Shown one piece after another: positions 51,480-60,075 of a stretch of DNA of 64,000 nucleotides. Under the pieces are notes generated by a model. It had not been told where the DNA came from and did not search any database. It worked only from the letters and a program-made list of their open reading frames with translations. How positions within the stretch are numbered: position 1 is the first letter of the stretch; every line of letters begins with the position of its first letter. This DNA is from Natrinema pellirubrum DSM 15624 (lineage in GTDB: Archaea; Halobacteriota; Halobacteria; Halobacteriales; Natrialbaceae). The stretch is from positions 372,001 to 436,000 of the forward strand of contig NC_019962.1 of assembly GCF_000230735.2 (NCBI RefSeq). Direction: 5' to 3'. Position numbers and translations under genes: made by a program.

Positions 51480-51849
51480 CGACGACCTTTTGCGCTGCGG
51501 TCTATCGCGCTGGCGGCAGCGTAGCTGCCGCCCAGCGCACCGTCCCTCGGCAAAAGGTCGATCAAAAACACTCCTCCCTCCGTTTCGGGGCGCGCTGCGC
51601 CCCTCCACATCGGTCGTCGGTCCGCTCGCTCAGCCCGTCTCGCGGCCGTCGGCCGCTCGACTGTCCGCGGCGCGAAGCGCCGCGCACGGCTTCGCTCGCG
51701 GTCGGATCGGGTGGTGGCCTGCCCTCCCCCGAGTCGGGCGACTCACCGCGGGTGCGGTGAGCCGCCCTCCCGGCCATGGCACTGCTCTTCTCGTGGGGCC
51801 GTCCACCGGCTTCGTAACGGCTTTGATCGCCGCGTCGAAGTACTCAGTA
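51480..51849. repeat. Hairpin cluster between DUF5611 and a small membrane protein
   Basis: 370 bases with no gene. Contents: GACCTTTTGC at 51484 and its exact complement GCAAAAGGTC at 51550; between them a long hairpin with near-perfect 15-base arms and a GTA loop (about 51506-51540); then the A-tract motif AAAAGGTCGATCAAAAA (51552-51568); a hairpin GGGGCGC-GCT-GCGCCCC (about 51587-51603); and further GC-rich repeats to about 51780. The layout repeats that of the 11.7-kb element. The last 70 bases hold the promoter of the gene at 51850. Confidence 0.5.
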
Positions 51850-52035
51850 ATGGAACTACAGGCGTTTCTCGCGGCGACGCTGGTCGCTCACGTCGGCTTC
51901 GCGATCTTCGTGACCGCCCACGGCCACCTGACCGGCCGTGATCCCGGCAAGTGGCCGTTCGTGACGCTGGCGTTCGGTCTGGCCGGAATCGCCGCCTACT
52001 TCTTCTACGACGAGTCGGCGGACTCGAGTCCCTGA
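51850..52035 (+). CDS. Small membrane protein
   Basis: 61 residues: MELQAFLAATLVAHVGFAIF, a short polar loop HGHLTGRDPGKWP, then helix FVTLAFGLAGIAAYFFYDES. Two membrane segments and an acidic end fit a real haloarchaeal miniprotein. It ends at 52035, with its stop directly abutting the stop codon of the convergent symporter (0 bp between). No family is recognised. The larger frame upstream is not supported. Confidence 0.65.
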   Translation: MELQAFLAATLVAHVGFAIFVTAHGHLTGRDPGKWPFVTLAFGLAGIAAYFFYDESADSSP

Positions 52036-53367
52036 TCAGTCACCGGCTGCGACGCCGTCCTCGCCGTCGCCACTGGCTTGCGAGCCGTCGGCCCAGACCC
52101 CCTCAGTGAGGTCGATCCCGTCGGTCCACTTGCCGACGACCGACGCGACCGCGAGGTCGCCGGTGACGTTGTTCGTCGTCGCGATCCGGCCGAGGATCGG
52201 GTCGACCCCCGCGACGAAGCCGACGATCTCGAGGGGGAGTCCAACGGCGTTCAGAATAACGGTCAGCATGATGAGCCCGGCCCCGGGGACCCCGGCGGTG
52301 CCGATACTGATCAGGATCACGGTCGCGAGGACGATCAACTGATCGCCGAGGCCGAGCGACACGCCGACCATGTTCGCGGCGAAGACCACCGTGACGGCCT
52401 GTCTGATCGCCGCCCCGTCCATGTTGATCGTCGCCCCGAGCGGGAGGCCGAAGCCGTAGACCGACTCGTCGATGCGCAGGTTCCGTTCGGCGTCGGTGAT
52501 CGTCACCGGCAGCGTCCCGCTCGAGGAACGGATCGTAAAGGCCGTCACCATCGCGTCTTTCGCGCCGTCGAGAAACGCGAGCGGTGACTGACCGAGGATA
52601 CCGACGGTCATCACGCCCAGGTAGGTAACGGTCATGTGGATCGCGATGCCGATCGCGATGACGCCGACGAGCGCGCCCAGTTGCACGATCGCGCCCAGGC
52701 CTTCGGTCCCGATCGCGGTGGCCATGAGCGCGAAGACGCCGACGACGCCGTACTCCATGACGCCCCAGACGATCGTGAACAGCGCCTGTGTACCGGCGTC
52801 GATAAACCCGAAGAAGCCGTCGATCGCGTCCGCGATCGGCTCCTCGGTCGTCGACTCGCGGACGATCGTCAACGCCAACCCGAAGACGACGACGACGAAG
52901 ATCGTCGCCAGAATCTCACCGTTGACCATCGCGGCCAGCGGATTCTCGGGGACGATACCGAGGACGACCTCGGAGACCGACGGCGGTTCGGCCTGCTGGG
53001 CCTCGCCACCGGTGAACTCCACGGCCGTTCCGGGATCGAACAGGTTCGCGACTGCCAGCCCGATCAGGGCCGCGATCGTCGTCGTCGCGGCATAGAGTGC
53101 GACGGTCAGTCCGCCGACCTTCCCGAGTTTCGACGGCGTCAGCTTGCGCATCCCGCCAAGCAGCGTAAAGACGATCAACGGGATGATCAGCATCTCGAGC
53201 AACCGCAAGAAGAGATCACCAAGCGGGCTGAGAACGGCAGCGCGTTCGCCGGCGATGGCCCCGAGTGCGGTCCCGAGGACGAACGCGACCGCAATACGGT
53301 AAATGATCGGAATCGAGCGATACTGCTCCCACGTTCGTCGTGGCAACGACTCCTGCGTCGTACTCAT
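52036..53367 (-). CDS. Dicarboxylate/amino acid:cation symporter (DAACS), paralog 2
   Basis: 443 residues, closely related to the protein at 28113-29426. Family motifs: IRSSSGTLPVTITDAERNLR (reentrant loop), NMDGAAIRQAVTVVFAANMV (here NMDGA instead of the usual NMDGT) and ISIGTAGVPGAGLIMLTVIL. The changed NMDG-Ala position may alter substrate or ion choice. It should be an importer of glutamate, aspartate or C4-dicarboxylates. The paralogs are about 24 kb apart in the same orientation but not adjacent. The last 20 residues are an acidic soluble tail. Confidence 0.9.
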   Translation of the reverse strand: MSTTQESLPRRTWEQYRSIPIIYRIAVAFVLGTALGAIAGERAAVLSPLGDLFLRLLEMLIIPLIVFTLLGGMRKLTPSKLGKVGGLTVALYAATTTIAALIGLAVANLFDPGTAVEFTGGEAQQAEPPSVSEVVLGIVPENPLAAMVNGEILATIFVVVVFGLALTIVRESTTEEPIADAIDGFFGFIDAGTQALFTIVWGVMEYGVVGVFALMATAIGTEGLGAIVQLGALVGVIAIGIAIHMTVTYLGVMTVGILGQSPLAFLDGAKDAMVTAFTIRSSSGTLPVTITDAERNLRIDESVYGFGLPLGATINMDGAAIRQAVTVVFAANMVGVSLGLGDQLIVLATVILISIGTAGVPGAGLIMLTVILNAVGLPLEIVGFVAGVDPILGRIATTNNVTGDLAVASVVGKWTDGIDLTEGVWADGSQASGDGEDGVAAGD

Positions 53368-53468
53368 CGATCCGCCTTATGAACGGGACCGATCAACCCG
53401 TGTCGGTACCGGTGAGACTGTCCCACACCTATGACGGGCCGTCCTGGCGGAGACGACTGGGGTCCGTC

Positions 53469-54956
53469 TCAGGCCAGGAAGACGTGTCGCGGTCGGTCCG
53501 CGAGGACGTCCCGTCCGAACTCGACGGTCTCCGAGAAGGCGTCGCTCCGGAAGAACGTCATGGCGTCCTCCCGGGAGTCCCAGCGGCTGGCGATGAACAT
53601 GTCGTTTTCGTCCTCGCGGTTGACAAGCAGGTCGGTCTTACGGTGGCCGTCCATGTCGGCGAGAACGCCACCGACGTCGTCGAAGGTTTCGACGAAGTCC
53701 CCGCGGTGGTCCGGTTTGACGGTGTAGAACATCCCCATCGTCCCCCACGAATCGTCCTCGTCGTCACCGGCCTGTCGGACGACTTCGGGTAACTCGGCGA
53801 GGAATCCGGCGGCCGTGTTCGCGGCCCGTTCGGTATCCCAGAGGCTGACGACGGCGGTTTCGCTGTCGGTATCCTGGGGCTCGTAGACCGCCGTCTTCAC
53901 GTGGGTGTCGTAGTGGTCGAAGTTCTCCCGGTAGCCGTCGACCTCCGCGAACAGTTCGTCGGGGTCGGCCGCCGAGTAAAGGACGACCGCGTGGACGTCC
54001 TCGCCGTGGGGCTGGCCCGCGTAGATGCCCTCGTCCTCGAGTTCATCGCGGACACCGCCGCTCTCGTCGCCGTGGCCCGATCCCGAGTCGTCGCCGTGAT
54101 GATGTCCGTCGGAGCCGCCGTGGTGTCCCTCGGCGTCACCGCCGGCGTGGGGATGGGACCCCTCGCCCTCGGCCGGCACGCGGTCGCCGGCGAGGAAGGC
54201 CCCGAGATCTTCCGGCGGGAACCGCCGTGCCGAGAGGAACCGCCCGAACTCGGCGAAGCGGGAACTCGAGGGGTCAAAGCGCATCTCGTAGAGCAGTTCC
54301 TTGACGTCGGTCGGGTCGTCACCGAACAGGGTCACACCCCACTCGAAGTCGTCGAGCCCGACGCTGCCGGTGATGATCTGGGTGACGCGGCCGGCGTAGT
54401 CCTTGCCGATCTCGCCGTGGTTCGCGAGGTAGTCCGCCCGCTCGTCGAAGGGCAGTTCGTACCAGTTGTGGTCCGGCCCGCGGCGCTTGCTCATCGGGTA
54501 GAAGCTCAGGAACTCGCTGTCGGGAATCTCGGGTTTGAGCCGGGACTCGATGTAGCGCTCGAGGCCGGCGTCTTCGACCTCGCTGTCCTCGTCGAAGTAG
54601 TCCTCGGACATGTAGCCCGAGACCTCCGTGACCGACACGTAGGAGTCGGCTCGCTCGGTGAACTCCGCGAGCGCAGTGTGTTCGAACTGCCGCTCGAGTG
54701 CGTCGATATCGCCGAGGGTGGGACGGAGATGGAGGACGAGCAGGTCGGCCTTGTGGCCGAGGACGGCGAACGTCGCCGAATCGCCCTCGTCGGCGTCGTC
54801 GACGGCCTCGCTGGCCTCGAGGTAGTCGATACCTTCCTCGATAGCCCGCTCACGTCGCCGCTCCGGGGCGGCTCGCCAGGCGTCCCAGTCGATCGACCGG
54901 AAATCGTGGAGAACGTACCAGCCTTCTTCGGTCTGTGGTGGTCGCCGTCGTTCCAT
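53469..54956 (-). CDS. pitA: PitA: chlorite dismutase-like/Abm fusion protein
   Basis: 495 residues from the ATG at 54956. The N-terminal half (about 1-245) is a chlorite dismutase/HemQ-type heme-binding fold with YLNHGEIGKDYAG-like FDERADYLANHGEIGKDYAG. A histidine-rich linker follows (HPHAGG, GHHGGSDGHHHG, HGDESGG; about 250-290). The C-terminal half is an antibiotic-biosynthesis monooxygenase (Abm) domain, with FDHYDTHVKTAVYEPQDTD. Haloarchaeal PitA has this architecture (established). Homologs act in coproheme decarboxylation or heme handling; the exact haloarchaeal role is unsettled. The frame up to 55145 is not used. Confidence 0.9.
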   Translation of the reverse strand: MERRRPPQTEEGWYVLHDFRSIDWDAWRAAPERRRERAIEEGIDYLEASEAVDDADEGDSATFAVLGHKADLLVLHLRPTLGDIDALERQFEHTALAEFTERADSYVSVTEVSGYMSEDYFDEDSEVEDAGLERYIESRLKPEIPDSEFLSFYPMSKRRGPDHNWYELPFDERADYLANHGEIGKDYAGRVTQIITGSVGLDDFEWGVTLFGDDPTDVKELLYEMRFDPSSSRFAEFGRFLSARRFPPEDLGAFLAGDRVPAEGEGSHPHAGGDAEGHHGGSDGHHHGDDSGSGHGDESGGVRDELEDEGIYAGQPHGEDVHAVVLYSAADPDELFAEVDGYRENFDHYDTHVKTAVYEPQDTDSETAVVSLWDTERAANTAAGFLAELPEVVRQAGDDEDDSWGTMGMFYTVKPDHRGDFVETFDDVGGVLADMDGHRKTDLLVNREDENDMFIASRWDSREDAMTFFRSDAFSETVEFGRDVLADRPRHVFLA

Positions 54957-55113
54957 AGTTGCGGGTTGGAACCGGGCGCTCAAGAAGGACCGGATTTCGG
55001 TTGACAGTTTCGGCCCCGACCGTCGCCGCCAGATCAACCGGTACCGAACCTGCACCGTCGGAACTCGGCGTGACCGAAACCCTTTAGCGCCGTCCGTTTT
55101 ATCCCCGAGACAC

Positions 55114-55638
55114 ATGCGGAAAAGTGGCCCGCCGAAAGGACTCATCGCCTATCTCGTCCTCGAGCTTCTCGCGGAGAAACCACGGTACGGATACGAGATC
55201 TTGAAGGAGATCTGTGAGATCAGCGGCGGTCACTGGGAGCCATCCTACGGCTCGGTCTACCCCATCCTCTATAAGTTCGAGGACAAGGGCTGGGCCGAGC
55301 GCATCGAACGCGAGGACGAACCCGACCGAAAGTACTTCGAACTGACCGCCGAGGGTCGGGCGGAACTCGAGGAGCGGCGCGAAACGGGCGCGGAGAAGGC
55401 CCGTGACTTCGCGGACGTCATCCTTGGCTTTTTCCACGTCTATGCCGCCTTCTCGACGGACGACCGGTTCGACATTCCCCCAATGGAGGGTGAGTGGCAC
55501 TTCGACGAGGCGTTCAGCCGCTGGGTCGTCGAACAGGTCGTCCGCCACTACGAACACTACTTCGATACCGAGTTCGAACGCCTCGAGGCGACGCCCGAGG
55601 AGTTCTACGAGCGCCACGGCGTCGAGTACGAGGAGTGA
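55114..55638 (+). CDS. PadR-family transcriptional regulator
   Basis: 174 residues from the ATG at 55114. The PadR winged helix is at residues about 10-90: KGLIAYLVLELLAEKPRYGY EILKEICEISGGHWEPSYGS VYPILYKFEDKGWAERIERE. The remaining 85 residues form a helical dimerisation region. PadR proteins usually repress a nearby transporter or detoxification gene when no effector is bound. The neighbours are pitA (divergent) and a site-2 protease (convergent), so pitA is a candidate target. A CTTTAG box lies about 28 bases upstream. Confidence 0.9.
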   Translation: MRKSGPPKGLIAYLVLELLAEKPRYGYEILKEICEISGGHWEPSYGSVYPILYKFEDKGWAERIEREDEPDRKYFELTAEGRAELEERRETGAEKARDFADVILGFFHVYAAFSTDDRFDIPPMEGEWHFDEAFSRWVVEQVVRHYEHYFDTEFERLEATPEEFYERHGVEYEE

Positions 55639-55662
55639 CGTCGCGGGCCTGACGGTCGTTCG

Positions 55663-57504
55663 CTACCCCGAGACCAACTGCGGCCCGAACAGCAACAGGA
55701 GGAAGCTCACGAGCATCGTCACGCCGACCGTCGTCGTCACGACCCGGACCATCCCACGGGTCGCCTCGATCGGGAGCCGCGAGATGATCGCCTCGGTACT
55801 CGTCCGGAGGATGTGGCCACCGTCCAGCGGGAACGCCGGAATGCAGTTGAAAAAGCCAAGCTGGAGGTTGATCCAGCCGGTCCAGAACAGCAGATTCGCC
55901 AGCAGGAAGACGGTCCCGTCGCCGAACGCGCCGAGGAGCCCCTGTGCCTCGTAGAAGTTCTGAATCCCGCCGGTGAAGCCGGCGAAGTTGAACGGCAGCG
56001 CGCCGCTGACGCCCATCACCGGCAGCAGGATTGCGAGCCCCACTTTCCCGAGGAACGTGTCGGTAATCGGTCCGAACCGCGTGTCGCCATCGCCGCCGAG
56101 CAGCCCCAGGTACTCGTCGGCGGGATAGAGTTGGACCCCGATGTCGCTGACCGCCACGCCGGACGTTCCCTGGTACGGCTGAATGCCGAGGAACCCGCTG
56201 TCGGATCGCGGATGCTCGTCGAGGGTCACCTCGTAGCTTCCCCGTTCGTCACCGATGTAGCCCGCGACCGCGACCTCCTGTCCGGGCTCGGTGTCCTCGA
56301 GCAGGTCGGCCAACTCCGCGTAGCTGTGGACCCGTTCGCCGTCGAACCGGGTGATGACCATCGTCTCGTCGGTCGGTCCGGTCTCGGCCTCGAGGGGTTC
56401 GTCTTCGACGACCGAGACGGCGGCTCCGACGGCCACCGTACGCTCGATTCGGTCGCCGCCGTCGGCGGGGTCGATCGTCAGGTTCACGCGCTCGTTCTCG
56501 CCGACGGCGTCGAAGAAGCCGCGTTCGGTCGCGACCGTCTGCCCGTCGACGGCGCGGATCTCGTCGCCGGTCGAGAGGCCGGTCGGGCCGTCGTCGATCG
56601 CCGCGGTCACGAGCAGGGATCGGTCGACGGTCACCGTCTCCTCGCCGTTGAGTTCGACGGCCACCCGTTCGCCGCTGGTGGCCTCGAGACGGTCCGCGAG
56701 GTCGTCGTTGGTCTCGACGGCGGTGCCGTTGATCGCCGTGATGCGGTCGTTGGGTTCGATCCCGGCGTCGTCGGCGGGGGAGTCGGGTGCGACGCCGCCG
56801 ACGGCGGCCCCGGAGGCGACGCCGATCGAGCCGACGACGGGGCCGAAAAGCAGGGCGAAGGCAAGCAGCGTGATCGCGAAGTTGTTCGTGACGCCGGCGG
56901 CGAACATCCGGGTCTGGCCGCCGCGGGAGGCAGACTTGCTGCTCTCCTGATCGGGCTCGACGAACGCGCCGACCGGCAGGACGGCAAGCATCGCGATCCC
57001 CATCGAGTCGATATCGATGTCCTCGACGCGACAGAGCAGCCCGTGGCCGCCCTCGTGGACGACGAGGCCGACGAGCAGCCCGAAGACGATCCCGGGCGTG
57101 GCAGACAGCGGCAGGAAGTCGTTGACGCCGGGAATCACGAGGACGTTACGCGGCTGTCGAACGGCGGATGTCGCCATCTCCGGCGTCGAGAGCGCGGTGA
57201 TCGCCGCCTGCAGGAGGAACACGAACATCCCGATCATCACGACCAGCGCGATGCCGACGCCGAGGTTCGACCACGCCCGCCAGAACCGTTTGGGGCGAGC
57301 GAGGCGGTCGAGGAGGGCACGACCGCGTTTGGTATGGAGGGTGAGGATCGGTCCCTGTGTGCCGACGTAGTCCGGTAGCCGGCCCGCGTTTCGCAGGCCG
57401 ACGATCGCGGCCCAGTAGCAGAGGAGACCGATCAGGGCCCACGTGAGGAGTTCGGAGCCGTATATTGCAGGGGGCGAGACGAAACCGAGGGAACCGTGAT
57501 CCAT
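55663..57504 (-). CDS. Site-2 protease (M50) with PDZ domains
   Basis: 613 residues with several membrane helices. The zinc site HExxH is GLVVHEGGHGLLCRVED near residue 150, and the second ligand is in PAFPLDGGHILRTS near 565. Between them are two PDZ-like domains (GSIGVASGAAVGGVAPDSPA DDAGIEPNDRITAINGTAVE and SVVEDEPLEAETGPTDETMV). This is the RseP/EcfE-type intramembrane protease, larger than most archaeal members. It likely cuts a membrane-bound regulator; the substrate is unknown. A second, smaller M50 protease is at 62816. Neighbours: PadR (convergent), lysS (same strand, 45 bp upstream). Confidence 0.9.
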   Translation of the reverse strand: MDHGSLGFVSPPAIYGSELLTWALIGLLCYWAAIVGLRNAGRLPDYVGTQGPILTLHTKRGRALLDRLARPKRFWRAWSNLGVGIALVVMIGMFVFLLQAAITALSTPEMATSAVRQPRNVLVIPGVNDFLPLSATPGIVFGLLVGLVVHEGGHGLLCRVEDIDIDSMGIAMLAVLPVGAFVEPDQESSKSASRGGQTRMFAAGVTNNFAITLLAFALLFGPVVGSIGVASGAAVGGVAPDSPADDAGIEPNDRITAINGTAVETNDDLADRLEATSGERVAVELNGEETVTVDRSLLVTAAIDDGPTGLSTGDEIRAVDGQTVATERGFFDAVGENERVNLTIDPADGGDRIERTVAVGAAVSVVEDEPLEAETGPTDETMVITRFDGERVHSYAELADLLEDTEPGQEVAVAGYIGDERGSYEVTLDEHPRSDSGFLGIQPYQGTSGVAVSDIGVQLYPADEYLGLLGGDGDTRFGPITDTFLGKVGLAILLPVMGVSGALPFNFAGFTGGIQNFYEAQGLLGAFGDGTVFLLANLLFWTGWINLQLGFFNCIPAFPLDGGHILRTSTEAIISRLPIEATRGMVRVVTTTVGVTMLVSFLLLLFGPQLVSG

Positions 57505-57548
57505 CGGTACTACCTCGGGCGGGCGTTCTCAAATGGCTTTTGTCTGTC

Positions 57549-59261
57549 CTAGCGTTCCCGCCGGAGCCGCGCGACGACGAACTCCCGGTCGACCTTCGCG
57601 AGGAACGGGCCGAGTTTCGGCCCCTGGTCCTCGTCGAAGAACAGCCGGTACCCCGCCGCGAAGAAGTCGCCGACATCGACGTCGTGGCGCTTTGCGGTCT
57701 CGTAGATCTCGCCCTGGATCTCGTCGGGCTCGTGGCCCGCTTCGATGAAGTCGGCCAACTCCGCCAGCGCGTCCTCGGTCGCCGCGTCGAAGTCGTGATC
57801 CGGGATCGCCGTCCGTTTGAGTTCGTAGTCGAACTCGTTGCCGGTACGCCGTGCCCAGTTGCGGGCCTGTTCGACCCGATCCAGGGCGTCCTCGATCGCC
57901 CACTCGGGCGCATCGTCGGGAATGTGGCCTTCTTTGCGAGCGACGTCCTCGCGCAGGTCGGGATCGTCGAACATCCCGAGTACCGCGGCGAAGGTGTAGG
58001 GCAGCCGGATTCGCTCCTCGCGGGGCGCTTCGACAATGAAGGGGTAGACCCGCTCGGCGAATGCCCGCTCGTCCTCGTCGGCCTCGATCTCGCCGAAGTA
58101 GATCGCCTCGAGCCGGTCGAACTCGTCGACCAGCTGGTCGAGGTGTTCGATGCTGAAGTCGCGTGCCTTCACGGGATCCTTCACGAAGAAGTACCGCAGG
58201 ACTTCGGGCTCGAGCAGTTCCAGGACGTCCGAGACGAGAATGACGTTGCCGGCCGAGGAGGAGAAGGGCTCGCCGTCGAGGGTAAACCACTCGTAGACCA
58301 TCGGCACCGGGGGCTCGATCTCGAGGACGTTGCGGGCGACGTCTTGGCCACTCGGCCACGAGCCTTCGGCGTGGTCCTTTCCGAAGGGCTCGAAGTCGAC
58401 GCCCAGCAGCTGCCACTGGCCGGGCCACTCGAAGCGCCACGGGAGCTTCCCCTCCCGCAGCGTGGCGGTACCCTCGTGGCCGCAGCCGTCGATCGTCTGG
58501 TCGCCGGCCTCCATGTCGGTACAGCGGTAGTCGACGGTCGGTTCGTCACCGGCCAGCTCGACGCTCGTCACCGTCTCGGTGACTTTCCCACACTCCTCGC
58601 AGATCGGGTTAAACGGGACGTAGTCGCCGTCTGCGTCGACTTTGTCCTGGTACTTCGAGAGGACCTCACTCGCCCGCTCGCGGTGTTCGAGGACGAACCG
58701 GGTCACGGCATCGAACTCGCCGGACTCGTACAGCTCGGTGTTCGAAACCAGTTCGATCGGCACGTCGAGTGCGTCGGCGCTGTCCTGGATGATCGTCGCG
58801 AAGTGGTCGCCGTAGGAGTCACAGCAGCCGAACGGATCCGGGATATCGGTGTAGGGCGCGCCGAGGTTCCGGCCGAGCGCGCCGGCGTCGACCTCGCCGA
58901 GATCGACGAGGTTCCCCTCGAGGTCACAGAGGGTCCGGGGCAGTCCCCGGAGCGGGTCGCGGTCGTCGGCGGTGAAGACCTGTCGGACCTCGTGGCCGCG
59001 GTCCCGAAGCACCTCGGCGACGAAGTACCCCCGCATGATCTCGTTGACGTTGCCCAGGTGAGGAACGCCCGAGGGCGAGATACCGCCCTTGACGACGATC
59101 GGCTCGTCGGGATCGCGCGCTTCGATGCGGTCCGCGACCGTGTCGGCCCAGAACGCGTGGCGTGTCTCGCTTGCCTCCTCACTCTGGAGCGTGTAGGGAC
59201 TGATCGCGTCCGACGCCGCCGCGTCGCCGGTCTCCTCGTCGGCGTCGCCGTCGGCACTCAT
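57549..59261 (-). CDS. lysS: Lysyl-tRNA synthetase, class I
   Basis: 570 residues. The class I HIGH-like motif is GGISPSGVPHLGNVNEIMRG and the KMSKS-like motif is DGEPFSSSAGNVILVSD. Zinc-type cysteines appear in NPICEECGKV and in CTDM...GCGH. It charges tRNA-Lys; archaea and spirochaetes use this class I form instead of class II (established). The ATG at 59261 overlaps the stop of pyrH by 4 bases (ATGA), so pyrH-lysS is a coupled operon. A Gly/Asp-rich first segment of about 15 residues is typical of haloarchaea. Confidence 0.95.
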   Translation of the reverse strand: MSADGDADEETGDAAASDAISPYTLQSEEASETRHAFWADTVADRIEARDPDEPIVVKGGISPSGVPHLGNVNEIMRGYFVAEVLRDRGHEVRQVFTADDRDPLRGLPRTLCDLEGNLVDLGEVDAGALGRNLGAPYTDIPDPFGCCDSYGDHFATIIQDSADALDVPIELVSNTELYESGEFDAVTRFVLEHRERASEVLSKYQDKVDADGDYVPFNPICEECGKVTETVTSVELAGDEPTVDYRCTDMEAGDQTIDGCGHEGTATLREGKLPWRFEWPGQWQLLGVDFEPFGKDHAEGSWPSGQDVARNVLEIEPPVPMVYEWFTLDGEPFSSSAGNVILVSDVLELLEPEVLRYFFVKDPVKARDFSIEHLDQLVDEFDRLEAIYFGEIEADEDERAFAERVYPFIVEAPREERIRLPYTFAAVLGMFDDPDLREDVARKEGHIPDDAPEWAIEDALDRVEQARNWARRTGNEFDYELKRTAIPDHDFDAATEDALAELADFIEAGHEPDEIQGEIYETAKRHDVDVGDFFAAGYRLFFDEDQGPKLGPFLAKVDREFVVARLRRER

Positions 59262-59983
59262 TGCTCGTCGGCCGCCCAGTAGGTCGGTTCCGCGCCGGCA
59301 CCGTCGGGGACGATGTCGGTCCCCTCGTGATCGCCGTACCGAACGGCGCGGGCGATCCGGTCCGGATCGGTGCCGTCGAGGACGATCGTCCGCATCCCCG
59401 AGCGCTCGATGATCTTCGCCGCCAGCAGGTCCACGGGCGCGGAGGCGCCGGCGTTCATCTCGAGGCCGGCGATGGCGTCGACCAGTTCCGTCGCGGAGAG
59501 CCGATCGTGTTTGGTCGCGTCGTCGTCCTCGTTGGGGTCGGCGCTGTAGACGCCGGGGACGCTCGTGGCGTAGACCAGCAGGTCGGCGTCGATGTACTCA
59601 GCGAGGGCGGCCCCGACCGCGTCGGTCGTCTGGGCCGGTGCGACCCCGCCCATGATGCAGATGTCGTCCCGGCGCAGCGCCTCGCTTGCCTCCTCGTAGT
59701 CCAGTGCGGGCGCGGTCACCGACTCCTCGCTGAGCGCGGCGATGAGCAGCCGTGCGTTGAGTCGGGTAACGTCGATCCCGAGCTGGTCGAGTTCGATCTC
59801 GTTGGCCCCGAGGTCGCGAGCGGCTCCGATGTATTCGCGGGCGACGCCGCCACCCCCGACGACGGCCCCGATCCGACAGCCTTCGCTGATGAGATCCTCG
59901 ATGACGGCGGCGTGCTCGGCCACCCGATCCGCGCCCGGCTCGGGGACGAGTACGCTCCCGCCGATGGAGACGACCACTTTCAT
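59258..59983 (-). CDS. pyrH: UMP kinase
   Basis: 241 residues from the ATG at 59983. The amino acid kinase fold opens MKVVVSIGGSVLVPEPGADR, with the glycine loop IGAVVGGGGVAREYIGAA, the acidic EIELDQLGIDVTRLNARLLI, and the late ATP site DLLVYATSVPGVYSADPNED. It phosphorylates UMP to UDP in pyrimidine synthesis; this archaeal type is hexameric and distinct from eukaryotic UMP/CMP kinase. It precedes lysS with a 4-base overlap. The frame beyond 59983 (to 60169) has no such character. Confidence 0.95.
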   Translation of the reverse strand: MKVVVSIGGSVLVPEPGADRVAEHAAVIEDLISEGCRIGAVVGGGGVAREYIGAARDLGANEIELDQLGIDVTRLNARLLIAALSEESVTAPALDYEEASEALRRDDICIMGGVAPAQTTDAVGAALAEYIDADLLVYATSVPGVYSADPNEDDDATKHDRLSATELVDAIAGLEMNAGASAPVDLLAAKIIERSGMRTIVLDGTDPDRIARAVRYGDHEGTDIVPDGAGAEPTYWAADEQ

Positions 59984-60075
59984 ACTACCCCGGTGTAGCG
60001 GAGTTGCTATCTTAAGGGTTGTCAACTGCCCGGACGGCGTGGTGACACACCGCTCGAGCCAGTCGCCGCCGCGAC

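Noticed and set aside
51480-51849. Structured non-coding RNA gene
   Set aside because: Hairpins are present, but promoter and conservation cannot be shown by eye, so it is listed only as a repeat region.
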